A DNA stretch of 12,978 nt, taken from assembly GCA_029548025.1 (NCBI GenBank), contig JAKPOE010000165.1, positions 1-12,978 on the forward strand. Direction: 5' to 3'. Position numbers and translations under genes: made by a program. This stretch comes from Spirochaetota bacterium. Its GTDB lineage: Bacteria; Spirochaetota; UBA4802; UB4802. The notes beneath the pieces are model-generated. The model did no database searches. It was not told the origin of the DNA and saw only the letters and a list, made by a program, of their open reading frames with translations. Shown here in pieces: positions 1 through 6,537 of this stretch (positions within the stretch are counted from its first letter, which is position 1; the number at the start of each line of letters is the position of its first letter).

Positions 1-201
1 AGAAAAACGTTTTCGTATTTTTGATAAATAAAATTGTGCATCACTTATGTCGATCTGCTCACTATCAAAAAGTATTATATCAAATCCTTCATCTTTAAGA
101 GTATTAATTGAACCGTGAATGCTTGCATCCAGGGGTTGTACCAGTCGTACTTCTGAAACCAGTTCTTTACTCCGGGTAATAAGTGCTGTTTTAATTTTCA
201 T
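1..201 (-). CDS. N-terminal part of an unidentified protein, possibly receiver-like
   Basis: This is a partial gene: 67 codons from an ATG at 201 run off the left edge with no stop. The protein begins MKIKTALITRSKELVSEV and continues with a stretch ending GFDIILFDSEQ. The alternation of a short hydrophobic strand (residues 4-8), a helix and a second hydrophobic strand ending in acidic residues (about 42-49) resembles the first half of a receiver-like or other alpha/beta domain. That is only an impression; I do not recognise the family. The ATG lies inside the last codons of the upstream glycosyltransferase gene, giving an 11-base overlap (191-201). The two genes are therefore probably co-transcribed and translationally coupled. 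What follows beyond the window cannot be judged. Confidence 0.6.
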   Translation of the reverse strand, partial: MKIKTALITRSKELVSEVRLVQPLDASIHGSINTLKDEGFDIILFDSEQIDISDAQFYLSKIRKRFS

Positions 202-1366
202 TCATATCCACTAATTGATAAAAAATATCCATATATTGCTTGGCTACATTTTCGGCATAATAAGCTGTAATTCTGGCTTTATTATTTTTTGAACATTGAG
301 CATAGAGCTTTTTATCATTTTTAAATCGCATTATACATTCTGCACATTTTTGTATGTCGCCTACATCAATCAGCAAGGCATTGTGTTCATTTTCTAAAAA
401 ATCAACCTGCCCACCGGAATTAGTGGTAACAATTGGCAGTCCACAATACATCGCTTCCATAAAAACAATCCCAAACCCCTCGTGCAATGATGTTAAAACA
501 AAAAGGTCGGATACTGATAAGTATGCATATTTTTTATCATCAGATACAAACCCTAAAAATGTAACAATGTTTTCAAGTGCCAATTCTTGGACCAGTTGTT
601 CAAGATACTCACGTTCGGGTCCATCACCCATGATAATCAATTTTACATGTTGATTATTAATCCGGGCTATTGCTTTAATCAACACATCAATTGCTTTTCG
701 TTTAATGAGCCTTCCAATTGTTATACAGATAAAATCTTTTTCATGCAGCCCTAACAATTTCCTTGAGCTCTTTGGTATAACAGGAGGATGAAAAGCAAGA
801 GGTATTATGCCTATGTCCTTTTTGATTTTATAGTAGTGGAAGGCGTTGTTTCGAGTATTTGAGGATTGTGCTATGATAGCATCAGCCTTGTTAAGAAGAT
901 ATTGGACTATTAATTTGAAGAAACGATTGCGATGTGGTGAAAATTTTTTACTGGGGTCATAAATATCACCACCATGAAGCGATAAGACATTTGGGATTTT
1001 AAATAGCTTTGATAGCACATATCCCAATGGTCCTGATGGAACAACAAAATGTGTATTGATAATGTCAAATTTGTATTTCTTAAAGAGCGACAGTGCTCTG
1101 ATAAAACCTGCTGGTAAATAGCTAAACATCGAGATAAATGTTGCTGCATCACGAGACTTTCTAAATAAAATCTTAACTCTATGGACATGTATCCCATTGA
1201 TATATTCATATGGGGGTAAACCTTTGAAAGAGGAAGTTATGATATGTACATTGGCAACTTTTACCCACTCTAAGGCTAAATCATAGGTTGCAACACCCCC
1301 GCCACCACCTAACGGTGGGAATTCATAATTTATAATTAAGATATTGATTTTTTTGTGTAATTCCAT
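191..1366 (-). CDS. Glycosyltransferase, GT4-type (GT-B fold)
   Basis: This is a predicted cytoplasmic or membrane-associated sugar transferase of 391 residues, probably for lipopolysaccharide, exopolysaccharide or glycolipid synthesis. The substrate cannot be read from the sequence. The N-terminal Rossmann domain starts INILIINYEFPP and carries a glycine-rich loop (GGGGGVATYD, residues 20-29). LSLHGGDIYDP (128-138) fits the acceptor-side GGD motif. The C-terminal domain has the donor-phosphate residues Arg219 and Lys224 (GRLIKRK) and the family EX7E motif: EGFGIVFME (296-304) followed by GLPIVTTNSGG. The frame stays open to an ATG at 1429, which would add 21 residues. I prefer the ATG at 1366 because AGGA sits 8 bases upstream (1375-1378) and the family's first strand follows directly. 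No signal peptide is seen. The next gene overlaps its 3' end. No clear promoter was found. Confidence 0.9.
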   Translation of the reverse strand: MELHKKINILIINYEFPPLGGGGGVATYDLALEWVKVANVHIITSSFKGLPPYEYINGIHVHRVKILFRKSRDAATFISMFSYLPAGFIRALSLFKKYKFDIINTHFVVPSGPLGYVLSKLFKIPNVLSLHGGDIYDPSKKFSPHRNRFFKLIVQYLLNKADAIIAQSSNTRNNAFHYYKIKKDIGIIPLAFHPPVIPKSSRKLLGLHEKDFICITIGRLIKRKAIDVLIKAIARINNQHVKLIIMGDGPEREYLEQLVQELALENIVTFLGFVSDDKKYAYLSVSDLFVLTSLHEGFGIVFMEAMYCGLPIVTTNSGGQVDFLENEHNALLIDVGDIQKCAECIMRFKNDKKLYAQCSKNNKARITAYYAENVAKQYMDIFYQLVDMNEN

Positions 1367-1374
1367 GTGGATTA

Positions 1375-1378
1375 TCCT
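1375..1378 (-). promoter_or_regulatory. Ribosome binding site deciding the glycosyltransferase start
   Basis: AGGA on the minus strand lies 8 bases upstream of the ATG at 1366. The alternative ATG at 1429 is preceded only by a poor match (AAGTGC). This supports the shorter 391-residue protein. Confidence 0.55.
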
Positions 1379-1429
1379 ATGGTATTGTAAACTTTTTTCA
1401 TTTATTGCTGGAATTGAATAATACTTCAT

Positions 1430-1729
1430 TGCACTTACGCTATTATTGTATTTTCTTCAATAATTTTTTTACCAACATTGCAATATTTTTAAAGAACTAT
1501 TTGTTATAACTATGCGATGAAATAAAATAATTGATTGACACATTGTACAGTTTGTTTATGGTCAATAAGAAAATAACAGAATGAATTAATATAATAAAAA
1601 AGTATAGCAAAGGAATATGGTATAACAATATACACACAAGGTGGAATACAACATATAGTGTTCAATAGAGTGCTTCTATGAGATAGTTGTCGATGGACTA
1701 CCCGTAGGGGATGAAAATTGCATAGTATC
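1430..1729. other. AT-rich intergenic DNA, no gene seen
   Basis: This stretch is very AT-rich and its only open frame (minus strand, 1510-1734) encodes a low-complexity, cysteine- and histidine-rich sequence with no family likeness. A TTGACA lies near 1535 on the plus strand but no matching -10 box or downstream gene goes with it. The promoter of the glycosyltransferase operon should lie in its left part, but I cannot point to convincing boxes. Confidence 0.5.
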
Positions 1730-1970
1730 GTCATGCTGAGGCGAAACCGATAGTCATTCTGAACGAAGTGAAGAATCTCGTCATTTTATAAACGAATAGA
1801 TTCTTCGGGGCTGCGTTCCTCAGAATAACAATGTGGGGTGTGTCATCCTGAATAATGTTCTGAACCGGTTTCAGTATCATTTCAGGCTCTAAGATTACAT
1901 ATTTAAATTCCGTGGCAAGCCCGGAATGACGAATGTGGAAAAAGAGATTCCGGACAAAGTCTGGGATGAC
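1730..1970. repeat. Mosaic of dispersed palindromic repeats (MITE/REP-like)
   Basis: Several copies of a head motif GTCAT(G/T/C)CTGA and a tail motif GG(A/G)ATGAC occur within 240 bases. The heads start at 1730, 1753 and 1842; the tails end at 1930 and 1970. The first unit folds as a hairpin: GAAGAATCT (1770-1778) pairs with AGATTCTTC (1798-1806), with further pairing between ATTCTGA near 1755 and TCAGAAT near 1820. The second unit nests CCTGAA (1847-1852)/TTCAGG (1881-1886) around CTGAA/TTCAG. The third and fourth pieces resemble ATTCCG...CGGAATGAC repeats. From memory, such GTCATTCTGA...AGAATGAC elements are scattered between genes in many unrelated bacteria. No transposase gene is present here. 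The frame open across it on the minus strand gives a typical spurious repeat protein. Confidence 0.75.
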
Positions 1971-2244
1971 ATTGGCACATACTTCTATTTTCGGAGGAGC
2001 CATATGCTCTTTTGGGTGGGGAAGAAACATTGAGCTGTTGTTATACAAATATGATAAACGATAGGGTAATGTTATTTCGAGGATAAAAACTATCATGGCA
2101 ATCATGTTGATAGAGAAAAGATATTTTTGCCAAAATGTAATAGGTTGTGCAATGACTATGAATAGATAAATGCAATGTGAAGATGCATCACTCCGATACA
2201 AACACACTGAGGGATGGCATAGACCACGATATTGTAATTTTTTT
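1971..2244. other. Leader region upstream of the AraC-type regulator
   Basis: No gene was seen. There are two small dyads. CTATCA (2090-2095) and TGATAG (2108-2113) are separated by 12 bases and could be an operator. ATGCATCACTC (2183-2193) and GAGGGATGGCAT (2209-2220) can form an imperfect hairpin 25 bases before the ribosome binding site of the next gene. No convincing sigma70 promoter was identified. Confidence 0.3.
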
Positions 2245-2258
2245 GGAGGAGGGTTGTT

Positions 2259-3278
2259 GTGAGTATAAAAGATATACTGATTTATTTTTATTTACCCGTT
2301 ATAGTATTTACTGTATTATGTTTTTGTGCAATTGTTGTAGGTATTATTTACTGGATAAAAAAATATAAAGAACTTTTAATAATTCTTTTTTATTTTTTAA
2401 TCCATGCAGGAATGACTGCAATGTATATTTATCCTTTTAATGTATTTGCGTTTAGTTTGCAATATGCGTTCTTTTTATTTTGTCTGTTGATGTTTTGTTT
2501 TAGTGCAGTTTTCATGGTGTTACCAGATGCATCAAATAATTCAGATTCATCCTATAGAGCAGTGCAATGTATTGTTGGGAAAAGTATTCTTGTTTATGTC
2601 AGTATAGTGTTTTTGACGCCAAAAGAGCAATTAATAATAAGCACTGTTGATTGTATGGTATCCTTAGTATTTATATCAGTGAAACCTAAACCTGCAACAA
2701 GCTGTGTGCAACCATTTGCAGAAAAGGAAAAATTTATTTTTATAATCGTGATTACAATTGTTTTTTTGTGGATAAGTATAGCAAAAATATTTTTATTTCA
2801 TGTTTTAATATTGGGTATGACTATCCTTGTCATTGTCAATGTTGTTTTAGTATGTGTCATAGCATTGAAGGTATATGTCTATAAAGACATGGATTTTATT
2901 GCAATTCAGCAGGAAAATTATTGTGGTATGTATGAAAAACATTTTAAAATTGTTCAGATAATTAAAGAACATATTAATGAATACTACACCCACCCAATTG
3001 ATAAATATACAATAGCACTCCAATGTGAGATGAATCCTGATTATCTTTGCAAGATTTTTAAAAGCAATGAAGGAATTACCATCAATGAATATATAAAAAA
3101 TATACGGTTAAAGAAAGCATTGGAAACATTGTCAAATACTGATAGGAAAATAATTGAAATTGCTTTAGATGTAGGTTATGCCAATTTAGCAACTTTTTAC
3201 AGGCATTTTACACAGTTTTATAAAATATCACCAAATCAGATAAGGATAAAAAAAAGTAATAATATAACAACTGTTTAA
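2259..3278 (+). CDS. Membrane-anchored AraC-family transcriptional regulator
   Basis: This 339-residue protein combines a multi-spanning membrane domain with a C-terminal AraC/XylS DNA-binding domain. Hydrophobic segments are seen at about residues 8-32, 38-60, 64-88, 107-120, 123-142, 158-180 and 182-208, so roughly six or seven spans. The DNA-binding part covers about 229-332. Its first helix-turn-helix is near 248-268. Its second, IIEIALDVGYANLATFYRHF (298-317), leads into the canonical family ending YKISPNQIR. The protein is expected to sit in the inner membrane with the DNA-binding domain in the cytoplasm and to respond to an unknown signal in or near the membrane. The GTG start is supported by a strong GGAGGAGGG (2245-2253) 5 bases upstream. 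The gene is strikingly AT-rich. Its target is unknown; candidates are itself and the STAS gene 200 bases downstream. Confidence 0.9.
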   Translation: MSIKDILIYFYLPVIVFTVLCFCAIVVGIIYWIKKYKELLIILFYFLIHAGMTAMYIYPFNVFAFSLQYAFFLFCLLMFCFSAVFMVLPDASNNSDSSYRAVQCIVGKSILVYVSIVFLTPKEQLIISTVDCMVSLVFISVKPKPATSCVQPFAEKEKFIFIIVITIVFLWISIAKIFLFHVLILGMTILVIVNVVLVCVIALKVYVYKDMDFIAIQQENYCGMYEKHFKIVQIIKEHINEYYTHPIDKYTIALQCEMNPDYLCKIFKSNEGITINEYIKNIRLKKALETLSNTDRKIIEIALDVGYANLATFYRHFTQFYKISPNQIRIKKSNNITTV

Positions 3279-3389
3279 GACTAACAGGTACATTCCACAA
3301 TAACTATCGCACAAATAAACATGCATCATTGTAAAGGCTGTTCAAAGATTATTCAGGGCAAGCTAAAAAGTTTTTTAAATATTTTTTTG

Positions 3390-3419
3390 TTGACTTGAAA
3401 ATGTAAATAGTACTATTAT
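3390..3419 (+). promoter_or_regulatory. Candidate sigma70-type promoter of the STAS gene
   Basis: TTGACT (3390-3395) and TATTAT (3414-3419) are separated by 18 bases, and an AT-rich tract with A/T runs lies just upstream. It lies about 60 bases before the STAS start codon. The rest of the 3279-3478 gap shows no gene and no clear terminator for the AraC-type gene. Confidence 0.5.
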
Positions 3420-3478
3420 TTACTGTTTATTAAGTATTAATTTAATAATTCATACTACAAAAGTAAAAGGTGGACAGT

Positions 3479-3808
3479 ATGATTGAATTGGCAGATAAAG
3501 GGAATGGTACATTTGTTGTAAAGATTAATATGCAAGAGGTTCATACCCTTGATGTTCCCGACCTTAAAGAAAAATTGCAACAAGCTATTGTGAATAAAGG
3601 GATAAAACGGTTGGTTGTTGATCTTGCAGATGTTAAAATGATAACGAGTTCGGGGATAGGTATATTTTTAAATATTAATCAAAGTTTGAAATCTCAGTTA
3701 CGATTAGCAGCACCAACACCGGAAGTACAAAAGGTTCTGGAACTTACTAAAGTAACATCAATGATAAAAGTTTTTAATTCCGTAGATGCTGCCCTGCAAA
3801 GTTTTTAA
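3479..3808 (+). CDS. STAS-domain protein (anti-sigma factor antagonist type)
   Basis: This single-domain STAS protein has 109 residues, close to the usual size of SpoIIAA/RsbV-like proteins. These cytoplasmic switches bind an anti-sigma factor or another partner when unphosphorylated and release it when a kinase phosphorylates a conserved serine. The core is seen as LVVDLADVKMITSSGIGIF (residues 45-63), with Ser57/Ser58 before Gly59 at the phosphorylation position. The Asp often found just before the serines is Thr here. The frame extends to a GTG at 3470, but AGGTGGA (3468-3474) is a well-placed ribosome binding site for the ATG at 3479 and would overlap that GTG. No kinase, phosphatase or sigma factor gene is adjacent, so its partners are encoded elsewhere. 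It probably has its own promoter. Confidence 0.88.
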   Translation: MIELADKGNGTFVVKINMQEVHTLDVPDLKEKLQQAIVNKGIKRLVVDLADVKMITSSGIGIFLNINQSLKSQLRLAAPTPEVQKVLELTKVTSMIKVFNSVDAALQSF

Positions 3809-3948
3809 TGCAAAACTATCAACAAAAAAATTATTTACCCTGCTTCATTTATGTGCTATACTTTTATTTAATTATCAATTGTAGTTTTTATAGTATTAAT
3901 CGTTGTAATACATTGTATATAGCACGATTATAAAGAATAGTAATCGTA

Positions 3949-4053
3949 CTATCTTATCAAGAGTGGTAGAGGGACTGGCCCTGTGAAACCACGGCAACCG
4001 GAACGAAAAGCCGGTGCCAATTCCAGCGGAAGATATTCCGGGAGATGAGATAG
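3949..4053 (+). ncRNA. SAM-I (S-box) riboswitch aptamer
   Basis: This is a cis-acting RNA that binds S-adenosylmethionine and controls metX-metW. P1 pairs 3949-3958 with 4044-4053, ten pairs including one G-T wobble. P2 pairs GTGGT (3963-3967) with ACCAC (3988-3992). The conserved P2 region runs through GGGACTGGCCCTG. P3 pairs ACCGG (3997-4001) with CCGGT (4011-4015). P4 pairs CGGAA (4027-4031) with TTCCG (4036-4040). The pseudoknot is visible too: CTGG (3975-3978) in the P2 loop with CCAG (4023-4026) in J3/4. The conserved strings TGAAACCACGGCAACC and GGTGCCAATTCC are present. The P4 helix and this pseudoknot fit SAM-I rather than SAM-II or SAM-III. Confidence 0.96.
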
Positions 4054-4064
4054 CAATAAGTATC

Positions 4065-4096
4065 CGCTTACACGATCTTCCGGTAAGCGTTTTTTT
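4065..4096 (+). terminator. Intrinsic terminator of the SAM riboswitch
   Basis: CGCTTAC (4065-4071) pairs perfectly with GTAAGCG (4083-4089) and is followed by seven T residues (4090-4096). The stem begins 12 bases after P1. A competing antiterminator is visible: 4038-4046 (CCGGGAGAT) can pair with 4075-4083 (ATCTTCCGG) over nine positions with one G-T wobble. That uses bases of P4 and of the 3' strand of P1 and captures the terminator loop and first base of its 3' arm. When SAM is bound, P1 and P4 hold those bases and the terminator forms, switching metX-metW off. Confidence 0.9.
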
Positions 4097-4126
4097 ATTT
4101 TAAGGGGGAGTTGATTATTTACTTAG

Positions 4127-5287
4127 ATGAAAGCGGAGATAATACCTGGAAATTCGGCTGGTATCGTTACTACTAATTATTTCACTTTTGCTGAGCCACC
4201 TGATGAATTGTTATTGGTTTCAGGGAAAAAACTTGGGCCAATAACATTAGCCTATGAAACATACGGTACTCTTAACAGTGACAAAAGTAATGCCATATTA
4301 ATACTTCATGCCCTTTCAGGTTCAGCACATGCGGCAGGATACCATTCAAAAAAAGATATATATCCGGGTTGGTGGGATATTTATATTGGTCCCGGTAAAA
4401 CTTTTGATACATCACACTATTTTGTTATTTGTTCCAATGTTATTGGCGGATGCAGCGGTTCAACCGGTCCATCATCCATTAATCCTGAAACGGGAAAAGA
4501 ATATGGTTTGGATTTTCCCATTGTCACTATTCAGGATATGGTAAATGCGCAATATCATTTAATTAAATTTTTGGGGATACAAAAGCTTTTATCAGTTGTT
4601 GGAGGTTCAATGGGTGGGATGCAGGCATTGCAATGGTCAATATCATATCCTGAGATGGTGCAGTCTGTAGTAGCAATTGCAACGGCAGCGTCTCTTTCGG
4701 CACAGGGAATAGCATTCAATGAAGTTGGCAGACAGGCAATTATGCTTGATCCCAACTGGAATTATGGTAAATATTATAACAATGAAAATCCTAAGAATGG
4801 ACTATCACTTGCGCGTATGATTGGACATATAACCTACCTGAGCGAGAAGCTGATGCACGAAAAATTTGGCAGAAGATTGCAACATTCAGATATTTTTAAA
4901 TTTCACCTGGATCTTGAGTTTGAAGTTGAGTCATACCTTCACCATAAAGGGAATGATTTTGTTCAGAGATTTGATGCTAACTCATATCTGTATATCACAA
5001 AAGCTATTGATTATTTTGATTTGAAGAATGATTTTAATGGTGATCTGGCTAATGCTTTTGTTAATGTAAATTCTAATTACCTTGTTATAAGTTTTTCTTC
5101 TGACTGGTTATACCCAACTTCACAATCGCGCGAGATTGTTAGAGCGTTGCGTATGAACAGCAAAAATGTTATTTTTACCGAAATACAGAGTGATAAAGGG
5201 CATGATACATTTCTACTGCCACATGAACAATTGGAGCATAATATAGCTAATTTTTTAAAACGGGAGTTTGAAAAGGTTCACCGGTAA
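4127..5287 (+). CDS. metX: Homoserine O-acetyltransferase (MetX)
   Basis: This cytoplasmic alpha/beta-hydrolase-fold enzyme acylates the hydroxyl of L-homoserine, normally from acetyl-CoA, at the committed step of methionine synthesis. Its 386 residues match the family length. The nucleophile Ser161 lies in GGSMGG (159-164), Asp326 in SSDWLYP and His359 in [10 protein letters not shown], completing the triad. Other family signatures are [12 protein letters not shown] (36-47), [11 protein letters not shown] (61-71) and [14 protein letters not shown] (104-117). Some MetX proteins use succinyl-CoA, and I cannot exclude that by eye. A stop codon directly precedes the ATG at 4127, so no longer form is possible in this frame. 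The only good ribosome binding site, GGGGGAG (4104-4110), lies 16 bases away, unusually far. The gene is controlled by the upstream SAM-I riboswitch and is followed by metW with a one-base overlap. Confidence 0.96.
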   Translation: MKAEIIPGNSAGIVTTNYFTFAEPPDELLLVSGKKLGPITLAYETYGTLNSDKSNAILILHALSGSAHAAGYHSKKDIYPGWWDIYIGPGKTFDTSHYFVICSNVIGGCSGSTGPSSINPETGKEYGLDFPIVTIQDMVNAQYHLIKFLGIQKLLSVVGGSMGGMQALQWSISYPEMVQSVVAIATAASLSAQGIAFNEVGRQAIMLDPNWNYGKYYNNENPKNGLSLARMIGHITYLSEKLMHEKFGRRLQHSDIFKFHLDLEFEVESYLHHKGNDFVQRFDANSYLYITKAIDYFDLKNDFNGDLANAFVNVNSNYLVISFSSDWLYPTSQSREIVRALRMNSKNVIFTEIQSDKGHDTFLLPHEQLEHNIANFLKREFEKVHR

Positions 5288-5910
5288 TGAAGGAATACAG
5301 GGTTGCATATGATTTGATTCTAAAAGAGATTCCATATGGTGCACGGGTGCTTGATTTAGGATGTGGTGATGGTCAGTTGTTGAAGTTGCTACAAACTACA
5401 AGAAAAGTTAAAGGATTTGGTGTTGAAATCTCACCGGAAGGTGTAAGCCAATGTGTTGAAAAAGGATTGTACTGTTATCAGGGCGACATCGATGAAGGGT
5501 TAAACGATTATAAAGACAATTCATTTGATTATGTGATTGTTAATCAGACGTTGCAAAGTACAAAAAAACCAGAGATTGTTATACGCGAATCGCTTCGTAT
5601 ATCATTAAATGCTATCTTCAGTTTTCCTAACTTTGCCCATTATAGCCTGAGGTTGTATATTTCAATCTATGGCCGAATGCCGAAAAATAAATTATTACCC
5701 TATGAATGGTATGAAACACCGAATATACATCTTTTAACAATTAAGGACTTCAGAGATTTTTGTAATGCGTTTGGTTATCCTATAAAAAAAGAAATGCATT
5801 TTTCAACCATTCGTTCTCATTCAGTAACAATACCTATTATGCCCAACCTTTTTGCCGAGTATGGTTTTTTTGTATTGGATGGAGGACCATTTACCTCTGA
5901 TACTATATGA
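5287..5910 (+). CDS. metW: Methionine biosynthesis protein MetW
   Basis: This 207-residue protein has a class I SAM-dependent methyltransferase-like fold. Motif I is VLDLGCGDG (21-29), followed by the acidic residue Glu47 in GFGVEISPEGV. Family hallmarks are DIDEGLNDYKDNSFDYVIVNQTLQ (residues 67-90) with later FSFPNFAHY, GRMPKNKLLPYEWYETPNIH and TIKDF. MetW is regularly encoded next to metX and is needed with it for methionine synthesis in some bacteria. Its exact biochemical role is less clear than the fold suggests. The ATG overlaps the metX stop as TAATG, so translation is probably coupled and both genes fall under the SAM riboswitch. A second ribosome binding site (AAGG, about 10 bases upstream) lies inside metX. 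Confidence 0.95.
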   Translation: MKEYRVAYDLILKEIPYGARVLDLGCGDGQLLKLLQTTRKVKGFGVEISPEGVSQCVEKGLYCYQGDIDEGLNDYKDNSFDYVIVNQTLQSTKKPEIVIRESLRISLNAIFSFPNFAHYSLRLYISIYGRMPKNKLLPYEWYETPNIHLLTIKDFRDFCNAFGYPIKKEMHFSTIRSHSVTIPIMPNLFAEYGFFVLDGGPFTSDTI

Positions 5911-5914
5911 TTCC

Positions 5915-5944
5915 ATCCCGTTGGGATAAGGTATTAAGTTTTTT
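5915..5944 (+). terminator. Weak candidate terminator after metW
   Basis: ATCCC (5915-5919) pairs with GGGAT (5923-5927) across a GTT loop, and a run of six T residues follows at 5939-5944. The stem is only five pairs and the T-run lies about 11 bases beyond it, so this is a poor match to an intrinsic terminator, but nothing better follows metW. Confidence 0.25.
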
Positions 5945-5977
5945 CTGGTGAGTAGTGCAAAAAAAAATAAAACAAAA

Positions 5978-6113
5978 ATTTTGGCTACACCCAACCCAAT
6001 GTTTTTCTTTTTTAAAAGATAATAATATATCCTTCAAAGGTATTCCGCTACATCATAATCGTTTTACTGATAGAGTAATTACTCTTACAATTACCAGTTA
6101 GTGTAGCCAAAAT
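5978..6113. repeat. 136-bp segment bounded by perfect 13-bp inverted repeats
   Basis: ATTTTGGCTACAC (5978-5990) is repeated exactly in reverse complement as GTGTAGCCAAAAT (6101-6113). The interior has no gene but includes a perfect 14-bp palindrome AGAGTAATTACTCT (6072-6085) and a GTAATT...AATTAC dyad next to it. This fits a small non-autonomous mobile element, or a structured RNA or regulatory unit. No clear target-site duplication flanks the repeats and no transposase is nearby. Confidence 0.55.
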
Positions 6114-6537
6114 AAACTATAATGTATTGATGCAGTTTTTTATTATCTAATAGTAAACTTTTACGATAAGAAATTACTATTCATTTTATGTCAAATATTT
6201 TTTTATATTAAAATAAAAAAATATATTATTTATATAATATGTTGTTATAATATATAACAAATAATTATATTTAATCCTTCTATTTATTGAAACTATTAAA
6301 AACATTGTGTTGAAATTGTTGCAATGGCTTTCATTGTATCAAAAAGCATGGTAAACCCAATAGTGATAAATTCAGGTTAATTTGTTGATAAAATTATTGA
6401 TTTCAAATAACGTATAATAATAGTTGTATATGTTCAACGGATGCATTGGATGCATTTATAGTTTTATAAATTATGTAATAAAGAATTGCAGGCGATAGTT
6501 ACTTGAAGATTTCATTACACCTTATTGATCCATTTCA
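6114..6537. other. AT-rich intergenic region upstream of the radical SAM gene
   Basis: No gene was seen. It contains an interrupted palindrome TTGTTATA-ATA-TATAACAA (6242-6260) and long A/T tracts (about 6200-6270) that would be bent or easily melted. A TATAAT at 6413-6418 could be a -10 box for the next gene, though no good -35 box sits 16-18 bases before it. GGATGCATT is directly repeated in tandem at 6439-6456. Confidence 0.45.
6439..6456 (+). repeat. Perfect 9-bp tandem duplication
   Basis: GGATGCATT occurs twice without a gap. Each copy contains the palindrome ATGCAT. It lies about 80 bases before the radical SAM start, between the possible -10 box and the start codon. It may be a regulatory site or merely a slippage product. 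Confidence 0.5.

Noticed and set aside
1510..1734. A 74-codon open frame on the minus strand
   Set aside because: It is rich in cysteine, histidine and tyrosine from AT-rich DNA, with no recognisable domain and no ribosome binding site.
1731..2207. A 158-codon open frame on the minus strand
   Set aside because: It runs through the repeat mosaic and its product is the kind of sequence such repeats always give (for example RFFTSFRMT). There is no ribosome binding site or family likeness.
1430..2244. CRISPR array or tRNA gene in the repeat-bearing gap
   Set aside because: The repeats are palindromic, unequal in spacing and diverged, with no regular spacers. No cloverleaf was found here or elsewhere.
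2177..2368. A 63-codon open frame on the plus strand before the AraC-type gene
   Set aside because: It overlaps the AraC-type start in another frame, has no ribosome binding site, and the strong GGAGGAGGG serves the GTG at 2259.
4111..4176. A possible 21-codon upstream frame starting TTG directly after GGGGGAG
   Set aside because: The spacing is too short for normal initiation, and the frame overlaps metX only as an alternative reading. No evidence of a leader peptide, and the SAM-I riboswitch already explains control.
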